Assembly: GCF_027857615.1 (NCBI RefSeq)
Contig: NZ_JAQIFT010000048.1
Span: 62,001 to 126,000, forward strand
DNA length: 64,000 bases
Source of the DNA: Holtiella tumoricola
Lineage (GTDB): Bacteria > Bacillota > Clostridia > Lachnospirales > Cellulosilyticaceae
Direction: 5' to 3'
Under the pieces are notes generated by a model. The model was not told where the DNA came from. It did no database searches and worked only from the letters and a program-made list of their open reading frames with translations. The translations under genes and the position numbers were made by a program. This document shows positions 8,665 to 16,342 of this stretch, piece by piece (within the stretch, counting starts at the first letter, position 1; the number at the start of each line of letters is the position of its first letter).

Positions 8665-9798
8665 TTATTGTTCTGAATTTTGAATTTGAATAGTTTGTGT
8701 TGGAAAAGCAATATCCACATCTAGTTCCTCAGCCAGACGCATGATTTCTAAGTTAACTTGTTGCTTGAGAGCAGAATAACTTTTTAAATCGGTTTGGAAA
8801 GTGTAGAAAAGGACAATAATATTTAAAGAGAAGTCGCCGAAGTCATCAAAGTAAACAAGGCTAGTATCCTTTTCAATTGTATCAAATTGAGCTAGACTTT
8901 CTTTGAGCTTGCTCATAAGAAGCTCTAACTTCTGTCTTGATGTTGAGTAGGTTACACCTAAAGAAAAGCGAACACGTCTTTTTGGCATAGTAGACCAGTT
9001 AAGAATGTTATCGTTAGCAAGAGTAGCATTAGGCACAATGACTAAACCTTGCTCAAAAGTACGAATACGTGTACTTCTAAAGCTTACATCTTCAATGATT
9101 CCTTCAATAGAACCACATTGTACCCAATCACCTATGGTGAAAGGCCTATCAACCATAAGGACAACACCGCTCATAATATTGGTTAAGGTATCTTTTGCAA
9201 TAAATGTAAAGGCAACTCCTCCTAACCCAACTCCAGTAAGAATACCAGCAATATTTATATTAAGTTGAGAAATCATGAGCATAGCACCTAATATAATGAT
9301 GGCTAAACGAATAATTTTAGAAGTAAAGCGAATGAGTAAGGTATGATCAAGTGTGGTAAATCTTGAACCAATACCAACAAGGGCCATTTCATAGAGATTG
9401 ACACTATTATAGGTTCCCCAAGTAATTAGAGCAATACAAATAAGTCCATAGAGGGTATGTACTAAGGTAGTTGGGAAAATGGCAAAGCTAAGTTGGAGCG
9501 TTTCGTTGATATACAGTTCAGTCTGAGTGAAATGTGTATAGATGACAAAGGGCGACATCAATAAACCAATATAAATACTGGTTAAGCGTAGCCAGTAATC
9601 AAGTGGTTTAGCAATGGCCATATTCAGTTCTTCTAAAAAGTTAGGGATTTTGTTATCGAAGTGTGTAAAAAATTTAATAATCATTTTACGTAATGTTTTG
9701 CTCAGTAAGAGCAATGCTAAAGTTACAAATAAAGCTAAACCTAAATGAATGTAGAATTGATAAGGTTTAGGTATAGAAAATAAATCAAATAATTTCAT
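8665..9798 (-). CDS. MscS-family small-conductance mechanosensitive channel
   Basis: The 377-residue membrane protein has an N-terminal transmembrane helix, further membrane segments (about 75-175), then the pore helix with glycines and alanines (ILTGVGLGGVAFTFIAKDTL) and the beta domain motif DRPFTIGDWV with SIEGIIEDVSFRSTRIRT. This is the MscS core. It opens under membrane tension to release osmolytes. A longer frame begins with ATG at 9816, but it has no ribosome site; ATG at 9798 has AAAGGA 8 bases upstream and was chosen. Confidence 0.9.
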   Translation of the reverse strand: MKLFDLFSIPKPYQFYIHLGLALFVTLALLLLSKTLRKMIIKFFTHFDNKIPNFLEELNMAIAKPLDYWLRLTSIYIGLLMSPFVIYTHFTQTELYINETLQLSFAIFPTTLVHTLYGLICIALITWGTYNSVNLYEMALVGIGSRFTTLDHTLLIRFTSKIIRLAIIILGAMLMISQLNINIAGILTGVGLGGVAFTFIAKDTLTNIMSGVVLMVDRPFTIGDWVQCGSIEGIIEDVSFRSTRIRTFEQGLVIVPNATLANDNILNWSTMPKRRVRFSLGVTYSTSRQKLELLMSKLKESLAQFDTIEKDTSLVYFDDFGDFSLNIIVLFYTFQTDLKSYSALKQQVNLEIMRLAEELDVDIAFPTQTIQIQNSEQ

Positions 9799-9961
9799 AT
9801 CAATATTCCTTTCCATGATGTAAAACTTAGAGTGTCCTTATCTATTATAGTAAAATTTTGCAAATATGAAAAGCATCATATAGTCAAAATATGATGGTTT
9901 ATGATATAATCATTTATAATTAGCTAAAACTATATGCTAGTTAAAATTAAGGAGGAGGAAC

Positions 9962-10255
9962 ATGAAAACGTCAAGGTATATTCAAATAGACCCTAATCTT
10001 CCTTACAAACGTTTCTATCCTAAATTAATTAAAAAGAATAAAGGGCCAAAAAGTATATATGTGCTTTGTACACCACCAGGTGAAGGTAATCTATTTGAAA
10101 TCATTACGTGTAATCAACTTGGTAAAAAATATAATAATAGTTTTATCTTAGGTATTAGTAAAGATAAAACCTGGCTCGTTAACTATACTGTTACATTGAT
10201 TGATCAGCTTTATAACACTAAAAACTTATCTTATGATATGTTACAGTCAGAGTAA
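9962..10255 (+). CDS. Small hypothetical protein
   Basis: The 97-residue basic protein starts MKTSRYIQIDPNLPYK and has no signal peptide, membrane helix or known motif that I recognise. A strong GGAGGAGG ribosome site and a 12-base gap to the DUF2953 gene argue that it is translated and cotranscribed with the DUF2953-gerW pair. A TATAAT at 9905-9910 could be its -10, with TAGTCA 18 bases upstream as a weak -35. It may have a sporulation role by association only. Confidence 0.6.
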   Translation: MKTSRYIQIDPNLPYKRFYPKLIKKNKGPKSIYVLCTPPGEGNLFEIITCNQLGKKYNNSFILGISKDKTWLVNYTVTLIDQLYNTKNLSYDMLQSE

Positions 10256-10266
10256 AGAGGTGGGTA

Positions 10267-11217
10267 ATGACTATATTATGGCTTATATTAAAAATTATAT
10301 TATGGATTATAGCTATTTTATTTGGGCTTATTCTACTGATTATTTTAGGGTTGCTCTTTTTACCTATTAGTTATTGGTTAGAAGGAGAAAAACGAGAAGA
10401 ACTTATAGGACGTATACGTTTGAATCTGTTTGGGATTGTACAGATTGATTATGATACTGACCGAGAAGAGCAACTAAAGCTAAAGCTTTTTGGCATCTAT
10501 ACACCGAAGCTTTCTAAAAAGTTACTAGGTGCTGCTGATGACTTAGAAGAAGAAGCTGTACATCTAGGCAAAGTCATAGGGAAAGAAGCTGTAGATCAAA
10601 CAGAAGAAGTAGCTGAGAACACAGTCACAAACGAAGAAAACCGCATAGAAGGACAAGCATCACAGATACAAGAGGATACTTCAACTAAAACACAAAAAGA
10701 AATATCTACAAATGTGGATAGCAAAGAGCAGAAACGACAAAATATAGATAGAAAGGCTAATAAGGAATCTAAAAAAAAGCCTAAAAAACATCCAACAATA
10801 ACAAAGCCTATTGGTGTAAAAGATATATGGAGTGAACTAAAAGCTTTATGGTATGCGGATAGTCGTAGGCCATTCTTTAGAGCATGCAAGAAATTACTCA
10901 AAAGCTGGTGGTATGCCTTAAAGCCTAGGGGTTTTTATTTTGAAGTGCTTTTTGGACTTGAAGATCCATCAGAAACAGGATTGTGGATTGCTAAGCTTAT
11001 GGCACTCTATCCATTCTATGCACCGTATGGGAATATTATGGGTAATTTTGAAGAAGCTATATTTGAAGGGTGTATCCAAATGAGAGGGCGCACAAACTTA
11101 TTTAAGTTTCTATATCCTATGCTTGTATTTATCTTAAATAAAGAAGTAAGAACTATGATTAAAATGATAATGAACTTTGGAAAGGAAGATGAAGATGGAC
11201 TCAAAACTCAACAATAA
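10267..11217 (+). CDS. DUF2953 membrane protein (YtfI-like)
   Basis: The 316-residue protein has a strongly hydrophobic N-terminal segment (residues about 5-35), a short conserved region with RIRLNLFGIVQIDYD, a low-complexity charged and glutamine-rich linker (about 105-175), and a conserved C-terminal region with RPFFRACKKLLKSWWYAL. Family knowledge: DUF2953 genes sit next to gerW/ytfJ in sporulating Firmicutes, as here, where the downstream gerW start overlaps the end by 23 bases. A role in spore formation or germination is inferred from that pairing. Confidence 0.8.
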   Translation: MTILWLILKIILWIIAILFGLILLIILGLLFLPISYWLEGEKREELIGRIRLNLFGIVQIDYDTDREEQLKLKLFGIYTPKLSKKLLGAADDLEEEAVHLGKVIGKEAVDQTEEVAENTVTNEENRIEGQASQIQEDTSTKTQKEISTNVDSKEQKRQNIDRKANKESKKKPKKHPTITKPIGVKDIWSELKALWYADSRRPFFRACKKLLKSWWYALKPRGFYFEVLFGLEDPSETGLWIAKLMALYPFYAPYGNIMGNFEEAIFEGCIQMRGRTNLFKFLYPMLVFILNKEVRTMIKMIMNFGKEDEDGLKTQQ

Positions 11218-11638
11218 TTTAGAAGTATTATTAGGTCAACTTGAGCACTTTATTAATACAAAAACAGTAGTAGGTGAACCTATTCATATTGGGGATACAA
11301 TTCTAGTACCACTTGTAGATGTAAGCTTTGGTGTAGGAGCAGGTGCGGCAGCTGCAACTAAACTACAAGAACGTAACAAAGATAAAGAAAAAAGTATTGA
11401 TGGAAACTCAGATAAAGGTGCAGGCGGCTTAGGTGCACGTATTACACCAAGTGCAATGCTTGTTATCCAAAATGGTACAACACAACTTATTAATATCAAA
11501 GCTCAAGATAGTTTGTCAAAACTTATTGATATGGTTCCAGGTATTGTTTCAAATTTACCAGATACATTATCTAAGTTTACCAATAAAGGTGGAACACCAG
11601 AAGTACAAGAAGATAAATATCATCACATGGATAAATAA
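11195..11638 (+). CDS. gerW: GerW family sporulation protein (YtfJ)
   Basis: The 147-residue protein matches GerW/YtfJ: N-terminal LEVLLGQLEHF, GEPIHIGDTILVPLVDVSFG, a glycine- and alanine-rich stretch (GVGAGAAAATK), and ITPSAMLVIQNG. Known of the family: a spore protein needed in Bacillus for efficient germination. A TTG-started longer frame exists at 11177; the ATG at 11195 is preferred because AAAGGA lies 8 bases before it. It overlaps the DUF2953 gene and ends at a strong terminator. Confidence 0.9.
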   Translation: MDSKLNNNLEVLLGQLEHFINTKTVVGEPIHIGDTILVPLVDVSFGVGAGAAAATKLQERNKDKEKSIDGNSDKGAGGLGARITPSAMLVIQNGTTQLINIKAQDSLSKLIDMVPGIVSNLPDTLSKFTNKGGTPEVQEDKYHHMDK

Positions 11639-11640
11639 AA

Positions 11641-11672
11641 AGAGAGGTTACATGATGTAACCTCTCTTTTTA
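11641..11672. terminator. Bidirectional terminator
   Basis: A perfect 12-bp stem (AGAGAGGTTACA with TGTAACCTCTCT) has a 3-base loop, A-runs before it and T-runs after it. It lies between convergent gerW and ychF. Confidence 0.9.
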
Positions 11673-11684
11673 TTTCTATTAAGA

Positions 11685-12779
11685 TTATACGTTGAATCTG
11701 AATAGGATGATATCCCCATCTTTAACAACGTACTCTTTACCTTCAAGACGTACTTGACCTTTTTCACGAGCAGCATTGTATGAGCCTGCTTCTACTAAGT
11801 CATGGAAGTTAACAATTTCAGCACGGATGAAACCACGCTCAAAGTCGGAGTGGATTTTACCAGCAGCACCAGGTGCTTTTGTACCCTCTGTAATTGTCCA
11901 AGCACGTACTTCTTTTGGACCTGCTGTTAAGTAGCTGATAAGACCAAGAAGCTTGTAACTTGCTGCAACAAGAAGATCAAAACCAGTATTGTGGAGGCCA
12001 AGGTCTTCTAAGAATACAGCTTTTTCTTCGTCAGATAAGTCAGCAAGCTCTTGTTCGATTTGAGCACAGATTACGAATGTTTCTGAGCCTTCGCTAGCAG
12101 AAAACGCTTTAACTTTTTTTACGTACTCGTTATCTTCACCACTAATTAAGTCGTCTTCAGATACGTTTGCAGCATAAAGTACTGGTTTTGCACTGATAAG
12201 ACCAAGTGATTCAATAAATGCATCTTGATCAGCATCTTCACCCATAAGGCTACGTGCTGATTGTCCTTCTTCTAAAGTTGCATATACTTTTTCTAAAATA
12301 ACAAGTTCAGCAGCTAATGCTTTGTCGTTTTTAGCAACTTTTTTTGTTTTAGCAATACGACGTTCAATAAGTTCCATATCTGAGAAGATAAGTTCTAAAT
12401 TGATTGTTTCAATATCACGAAGTGGATCAACGGTTTTGTCAACGTGAATAATATTGTCGTTTTCGAAGCATCTTACAACTTGTACGATAGCATCTACTTC
12501 ACGGATGTGTGAAAGAAATTGGTTACCTAAACCTTCACCTTTACTTGCACCTTTAATAAGACCTGCAATGTCTACGAACTCTACAGCAGCTGGTAAGATC
12601 TTCTCTGAGTTGTACATTTCTTTTAAGACATCTAATCTTTTATCTGGTACGGCTACAACACCTACGTTTGGTTCAATTGTACAGAATGGGTAGTTTGCTG
12701 ATTCAGCACCTGCTTTTGTAAGTGCGTTAAATAATGTACTTTTACCAACGTTTGGTAGTCCTACAATCCCTAATTTCAT
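11685..12779 (-). CDS. ychF: Redox-regulated ATPase YchF (Obg family)
   Basis: The 364-residue P-loop protein starts MKLGIVGLPNVGKSTLFNAL (G1). It has the YchF-specific switch to ATP in the G4 region (NVSE in place of NKxD), VDIAGLIKGASKGEGLGNQFL (G3), and the C-terminal TGS domain (RAWTITEGTKAPGAAGKIHSDFERGFI). It binds ribosomes and influences translation and stress response. An in-frame ATG lies three codons upstream (12788) but sits directly on the ribosome site, so 12779 was chosen. Confidence 0.95.
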   Translation of the reverse strand: MKLGIVGLPNVGKSTLFNALTKAGAESANYPFCTIEPNVGVVAVPDKRLDVLKEMYNSEKILPAAVEFVDIAGLIKGASKGEGLGNQFLSHIREVDAIVQVVRCFENDNIIHVDKTVDPLRDIETINLELIFSDMELIERRIAKTKKVAKNDKALAAELVILEKVYATLEEGQSARSLMGEDADQDAFIESLGLISAKPVLYAANVSEDDLISGEDNEYVKKVKAFSASEGSETFVICAQIEQELADLSDEEKAVFLEDLGLHNTGFDLLVAASYKLLGLISYLTAGPKEVRAWTITEGTKAPGAAGKIHSDFERGFIRAEIVNFHDLVEAGSYNAAREKGQVRLEGKEYVVKDGDIILFRFNV

Positions 12780-12912
12780 TTGTTTCATCCTTTCTATGTG
12801 TATACCGAAGTATAAATGGCTTATTGCACTAATTTTAAATTATAAAGGATATGGAATGAGGTTGCAATGGCGATTATAAGAAAAAACTGCAACAGTGTGC
12901 AGTTTTTAGGGT

Positions 12913-13089
12913 TTAATCATTATTTCCGACAAAATAACCTACGGCAAAACTGAGTAAAATACTAGAGATATAAATAAGTCCAAATAAAAATGACATTTCT
13001 CTTAAAGAGTCTTTTGTAAGGATTAAATCTTGGTTCTCTAATTCTTTAGTACGTTCTGCTACACGGTAATGACGTTTTGACTGTGCCAT
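12913..13089 (-). CDS. Small single-span membrane protein
   Basis: The 58-residue product has a charged N-terminal half (KRHYRVAERTKELENQ) and one hydrophobic C-terminal helix (FLFGLIYISSILLSFAVGYF). A longer in-frame start is possible at 13170, but the ATG at 13089 has GGAGGG at ideal distance. The spacer to lgt carries divergent promoters. Its function is unknown; proteins of this form are often regulators or partners of membrane complexes. Confidence 0.6.
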   Translation of the reverse strand: MAQSKRHYRVAERTKELENQDLILTKDSLREMSFLFGLIYISSILLSFAVGYFVGNND

Positions 13090-13134
13090 AATTAGCCCTC
13101 CAATCCAATGAAATAAACGCTTATTCATTAGTAT

Positions 13135-13165
13135 ATTATAGGAAAGAAGAGATGAAAATATGCAA
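13135..13165 (-). promoter_or_regulatory. Possible leftward promoter for the small membrane protein
   Basis: On the minus strand TATAAT lies at 13140-13135 and TTGCAT at 13165-13160, with a 19-base spacer. It is divergent from the lgt promoter. Confidence 0.4.
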
Positions 13166-13173
13166 GCCATCTG

Positions 13174-13202
13174 TTTACAGAATGTTTATTCAGGCATATA
13201 AT
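13174..13202 (+). promoter_or_regulatory. Sigma-A type promoter of lgt
   Basis: TTTACA at 13174-13179 and TATAAT at 13197-13202 are separated by 17 bases, about 28 bases before the lgt start. Confidence 0.65.
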
Positions 13203-13229
13203 AAGTAAAAAGCGGACAGGAGGAAACAT

Positions 13230-14093
13230 ATGCCAAATATTTATTTTCCGTATTTAAATCTATCATTTCATATTGACCAGGTTGCCTTTACTGTATTTGG
13301 AATTCCAATTTACTGGTATGGCATTATTTTAACATCAGGAATATTACTAGGGCTGGCAATCAGTATGTATATAGCTAAGAAAGAAGGTGTTTCACCAGAT
13401 CATATTTTCGACTTTCTTCTATATGATATTGTTTTTGCCATTATTGGAGCGAGGACATACTTTGTAGCATTTAATTGGGAGTACTATAGTCAACACTTAG
13501 GTGAAATCTTTAATCTGAGACAAGGAGGTATTGCTATTTACGGTGCTATTATTGCTTCTTTTATAGTAGCAGTCATTTATACACGTATGAAGCACATTAA
13601 CTTATGGCAGTTTGGTGATATTGCAGCTTATGGTTTATTAGTAGGACAAGCCATTGGTCGCTATGGTAACTTTGTTAATAAGGAAGCTTTTGGTGACTAC
13701 ACCGATAATCTTTTTGCAATGCAGATTATGAGAGATGAGGCAGCGACAAGTATAACACAGACAATGCTTGATAATGCAGTTATAAGAAATGGAGTAGAGT
13801 TTATTCAAGTACATCCAACTTTCCTTTATGAATCATGTTGGAATTTTGTATTACTCATTATTTTACTTATTTATAGGAAGTATAAAAAAGCTCATGGAGA
13901 GATTTTCTTCCTTTATATAGCTGGTTATGGTGTGGGGCGTCTTTGGATTGAAGGACTTAGAACAGACCAACTGGTTGTACCGGGTATTAACATTGCAGCA
14001 TCACAAATTGTAGCAGTCTTTTCTATAGTTGCTGGAATTATTGGAATCATTTGGTGTCGAAATAAATCTAAAATTAAATTCAAAAAAATGTAA
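13230..14093 (+). CDS. lgt: Prolipoprotein diacylglyceryl transferase
   Basis: Lgt moves diacylglycerol from phosphatidylglycerol to the lipobox cysteine of prolipoproteins at the membrane. The 287-residue protein has seven hydrophobic segments and the family signatures: YWYGIILTSGILLG, the GARTYFV region, RQGGIAIYGAII (HGGL-type segment, here RQGGIAIYG), GQAIGRYGNFVNKEAFG, HPTFLYES and GVGRLWIEGLRTDQL. The conserved Arg and Asn of GRYGNFVNKEAFG are present. GGAGGA precedes the ATG. A client lipoprotein (LivJ-like) lies at 58400. Confidence 0.95.
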   Translation: MPNIYFPYLNLSFHIDQVAFTVFGIPIYWYGIILTSGILLGLAISMYIAKKEGVSPDHIFDFLLYDIVFAIIGARTYFVAFNWEYYSQHLGEIFNLRQGGIAIYGAIIASFIVAVIYTRMKHINLWQFGDIAAYGLLVGQAIGRYGNFVNKEAFGDYTDNLFAMQIMRDEAATSITQTMLDNAVIRNGVEFIQVHPTFLYESCWNFVLLIILLIYRKYKKAHGEIFFLYIAGYGVGRLWIEGLRTDQLVVPGINIAASQIVAVFSIVAGIIGIIWCRNKSKIKFKKM

Positions 14094-14192
14094 ATTAATG
14101 TTGATTAATTCCAAAAGTAGGACTATAATAAAACATATAGAGAGAGATAAAGAGAAAAACAGAGAAATATTTACTTTTGGAGGGATTGAAAA

Positions 14193-14351
14193 ATGAATAC
14201 AACACAAGGACAAATCGTAGACCTACAAGTACGTCTAAATGGTTTAGTAGAGAACAGTTCGGCTTATACAGATGATATGATTGAACTTTATAAGGTCAGT
14301 CAACAACTAGATGAATTAATTGTAAGATATTATAGAGAATATAAAGCTTAA
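14193..14351 (+). CDS. Spo0E-like aspartyl-phosphate phosphatase (short)
   Basis: A 52-residue frame opens with ATG at 14193 behind GGAGGGATTG and ends at 14351 just before a strong terminator. The product is two helices with the family signature SQQLDELIVRYYREY, the SQELD motif of Spo0E/Rap-independent phosphatases. Known of the family: these small proteins remove phosphate from Spo0A and delay sporulation. It lies between lgt and mraZ. The SQxLD aspartate is present. Confidence 0.8.
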   Translation: MNTTQGQIVDLQVRLNGLVENSSAYTDDMIELYKVSQQLDELIVRYYREYKA

Positions 14352-14380
14352 ACTAGTGCCTTAGGCACTAGTTTTTTTTT
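14351..14380 (+). terminator. Intrinsic terminator
   Basis: AACTAGTGCC pairs with GGCACTAGTT, followed by nine Ts. It insulates the Spo0E-like gene from the mraZ promoter 20 bases on. Confidence 0.95.
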
Positions 14381-14399
14381 ATCTTTTAATCAAAATGAC

Positions 14400-14428
14400 T
14401 TGAAATGTTAGCTAGAAAGCAATAGAAT
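14400..14428 (+). promoter_or_regulatory. Sigma-A type promoter of the dcw cluster
   Basis: TTGAAA at 14400-14405 and TAGAAT at 14423-14428 are separated by 17 bases. Transcription would start near 14435, right at the MraZ boxes. Confidence 0.7.
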
Positions 14429-14436
14429 AGAAGAAA

Positions 14437-14482
14437 GTGGTTGAAAGTGGTTCGAAGTGGGGAATAAAGGGGGAGAAGTGGG
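14437..14482 (+). promoter_or_regulatory. MraZ operator: tandem GTGG boxes
   Basis: GTGG repeats begin at 14437, 14447 and 14457 with exact 10-base period, and a fourth GTGGGG begins at 14478. Known: MraZ binds tandem GTGGG-type repeats with 10-base period in its own promoter region and represses the dcw cluster. These boxes lie between the promoter and the mraZ start. Confidence 0.8.
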
Positions 14483-14484
14483 GC

Positions 14485-14913
14485 ATGTTCATTGGTGAGT
14501 ACCAATATAGTTTAGATGACAAAAGTAGAGTTGTCGTACCAGCTAAATATAGGGAACAACTAGGAACAAGCTTTATACTTACAAAAGGCTTAGATGGATG
14601 TCTATTTGTTTATCCCCAAGATGAATGGACAAGCTTTGAACAAAAGTTAAAGGAACTTCCTTTAACGAATACGAATGCCCGTAAATTTGTACGATTTTTC
14701 TTAGCGGGAGCTGTAGAATGTACACCTGATAAACAAGGAAGAATTTTAATTCCTAGTCATTTGAAAGTATATTCCAGTATAGAAAAAGACATAGTATTTA
14801 TAGGTATGGGAAATCGCATAGAAGTTTGGAGTAGTAGTCAGTGGGATGCCTATAATGACGATGCTTTTGATGCAAATGCCTTAGCAGAACAAATGGAATC
14901 ATTAGGAATATAG
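14485..14913 (+). CDS. mraZ: Transcriptional regulator MraZ
   Basis: The 142-residue protein has two AbrB-like swapped-hairpin modules: MFIGEYQYSLDDKSRVVVPA with the DxKxR motif near the start, and CTPDKQGRILIPSHL in the second half. It is the repressor that heads the division and cell wall cluster. A longer frame from GTG at 14437 is possible, but it starts inside the operator; ATG at 14485, behind GGGGGAG, gives the usual family N-terminus. Confidence 0.93.
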   Translation: MFIGEYQYSLDDKSRVVVPAKYREQLGTSFILTKGLDGCLFVYPQDEWTSFEQKLKELPLTNTNARKFVRFFLAGAVECTPDKQGRILIPSHLKVYSSIEKDIVFIGMGNRIEVWSSSQWDAYNDDAFDANALAEQMESLGI

Positions 14914-14925
14914 AGGTGAATGACA

Positions 14926-15861
14926 ATGAATTTTGAACATGTATCAGTATTATTAAATGAATGTATAGAAGGACTTGATATTAAAGAAGATGGCACTTAT
15001 GCTGATGGCACTCTAGGTGGTGCTGGACACGCTGGAGAAGTATGCAAGAGATTAAGTGAAAAGGGACACTTTATTGGCATCGATCAGGACACAAACGCAC
15101 TAAAAGCTTCAACAGAAAGGTTAGCACATGTGAAACCACAAGTTACATTGGTTCATAATAACTTTTCAGAGGTGGCAGAAATTTTAAAAGAGCATGCTCC
15201 AGATGGAATAGATGGGATGCTTATTGACCTTGGCGTATCTTCTCATCAATTAGATGAACCTTCTCGTGGTTTTTCTTATATGCATGATGCACCACTTGAT
15301 ATGCGTATGAATCAGGAAAGTGATTTTTCAGCTTATGAAGTGGTCAATGAATATAGCGAAGATGAACTCTTTAAAGTAATTAAGTCTTATGGTGAAGAAA
15401 ATTGGGCTAGACGTATTGCGCAATTTGTTGTAGAGACAAGACAAGAAAAGCCTATTGAAACAACACATGAACTTGTGGATGTCATCAAAAGAGCAATTCC
15501 AGCAAAAGCACGTAAAGACGGCCCACATCCAGCTAAACGTACATTCCAAGCTATTCGTATTGAAGTAAATAAAGAATTAGATATTATTAGACCTACTATT
15601 TTAGATGTAGTACCTTACTTGAAAAAAGGTGGAAGACTTTGTATCATTACATTCCACTCTATTGAAGACAGGATTGTAAAACACACTTTTAAAGAATTAG
15701 AAGACCCTTGTACATGCCCAAGAAATATACCAATGTGTATATGTGGTAAGACACCACAAGTGCGCGTGATTACAAGAAAACCTATTCTACCATCAGAAGA
15801 AGAACTTGAATTTAACCCTAGAGCAAGAAGCGCGAAATTAAGAATTATAGAGAAATTATAA
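14926..15861 (+). CDS. rsmH: 16S rRNA (cytosine(1402)-N4)-methyltransferase
   Basis: RsmH methylates N4 of C1402 in the decoding centre. The 311-residue protein shows the SAM site YADGTLGGAGHAGEVCKRL, IGIDQDTNALKAS and MLIDLGVSSHQLDEPSRGFS, plus the family-specific HPAKRTFQAIRIEVNKEL and ITFHSIEDRIVKHTF. An in-frame ATG at 14920 is too close to AGAGGTG; ATG at 14926 was chosen. It is second gene of the dcw cluster, in its usual place. Confidence 0.95.
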   Translation: MNFEHVSVLLNECIEGLDIKEDGTYADGTLGGAGHAGEVCKRLSEKGHFIGIDQDTNALKASTERLAHVKPQVTLVHNNFSEVAEILKEHAPDGIDGMLIDLGVSSHQLDEPSRGFSYMHDAPLDMRMNQESDFSAYEVVNEYSEDELFKVIKSYGEENWARRIAQFVVETRQEKPIETTHELVDVIKRAIPAKARKDGPHPAKRTFQAIRIEVNKELDIIRPTILDVVPYLKKGGRLCIITFHSIEDRIVKHTFKELEDPCTCPRNIPMCICGKTPQVRVITRKPILPSEEELEFNPRARSAKLRIIEKL

Positions 15862-15887
15862 AAATAGAGTATCGGGAGGGAATTTAG

Positions 15888-16331
15888 ATGGCTGACTATC
15901 CAAAACGAAGATATCATTATCAATACGGATCTGAAGCACCTAACTATTTAGACTCACCTTATCGTTTACCAGAAACGAAACCAGATTCTACACCGTTAAA
16001 ACGTCCAAAACCACAAAAACGTTCAAAAGAAGATATTATTTTTGGATGTAAAATGTCTGTATGTGGACTTGTTCTATTTGTAGGCGCTTTTTGTTTTGTA
16101 AGCGTAACTTCAGATTTAGCTATTAAGCAGCGTGAGTTAAAGCTTATTAATACGGAGTTACGTGAAACACAAAGCGCTATCAATAGTGTACAAGCTACAA
16201 TTGCGGCAAATCTTAACTTAGAACATATTCAACAAGTAGCAAAAGAGCAACTTAATATGTCTGAGCCACTTCCACATCAAGTGGTTTATCTAAGTTTAGA
16301 TCAGGAAAGTTATACGGTTTATGATGAATAA
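15888..16331 (+). CDS. ftsL: Cell division protein FtsL-like
   Basis: The 147-residue protein has the FtsL layout: a basic proline-rich cytoplasmic tail (about 1-50), one membrane helix (MSVCGLVLFVGAFCFVSVTS), then a periplasm-side coiled coil (KQRELKLINTELRETQSAIN) and a short tail. Sequence conservation in FtsL is low, so the call rests on topology and on its place between rsmH and the division transpeptidase. It would form the FtsQLB complex with the ftsQ product at 27040. Confidence 0.8.
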   Translation: MADYPKRRYHYQYGSEAPNYLDSPYRLPETKPDSTPLKRPKPQKRSKEDIIFGCKMSVCGLVLFVGAFCFVSVTSDLAIKQRELKLINTELRETQSAINSVQATIAANLNLEHIQQVAKEQLNMSEPLPHQVVYLSLDQESYTVYDE

Positions 16332-16342
16332 GAGGCTAGAAA

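Noticed and set aside
10596..10901. Minus-strand frame in the DUF2953 gene
   Set aside because: Antisense to the low-complexity linker; serine- and phenylalanine-rich composition comes from the reverse of a lysine- and glutamate-rich region.
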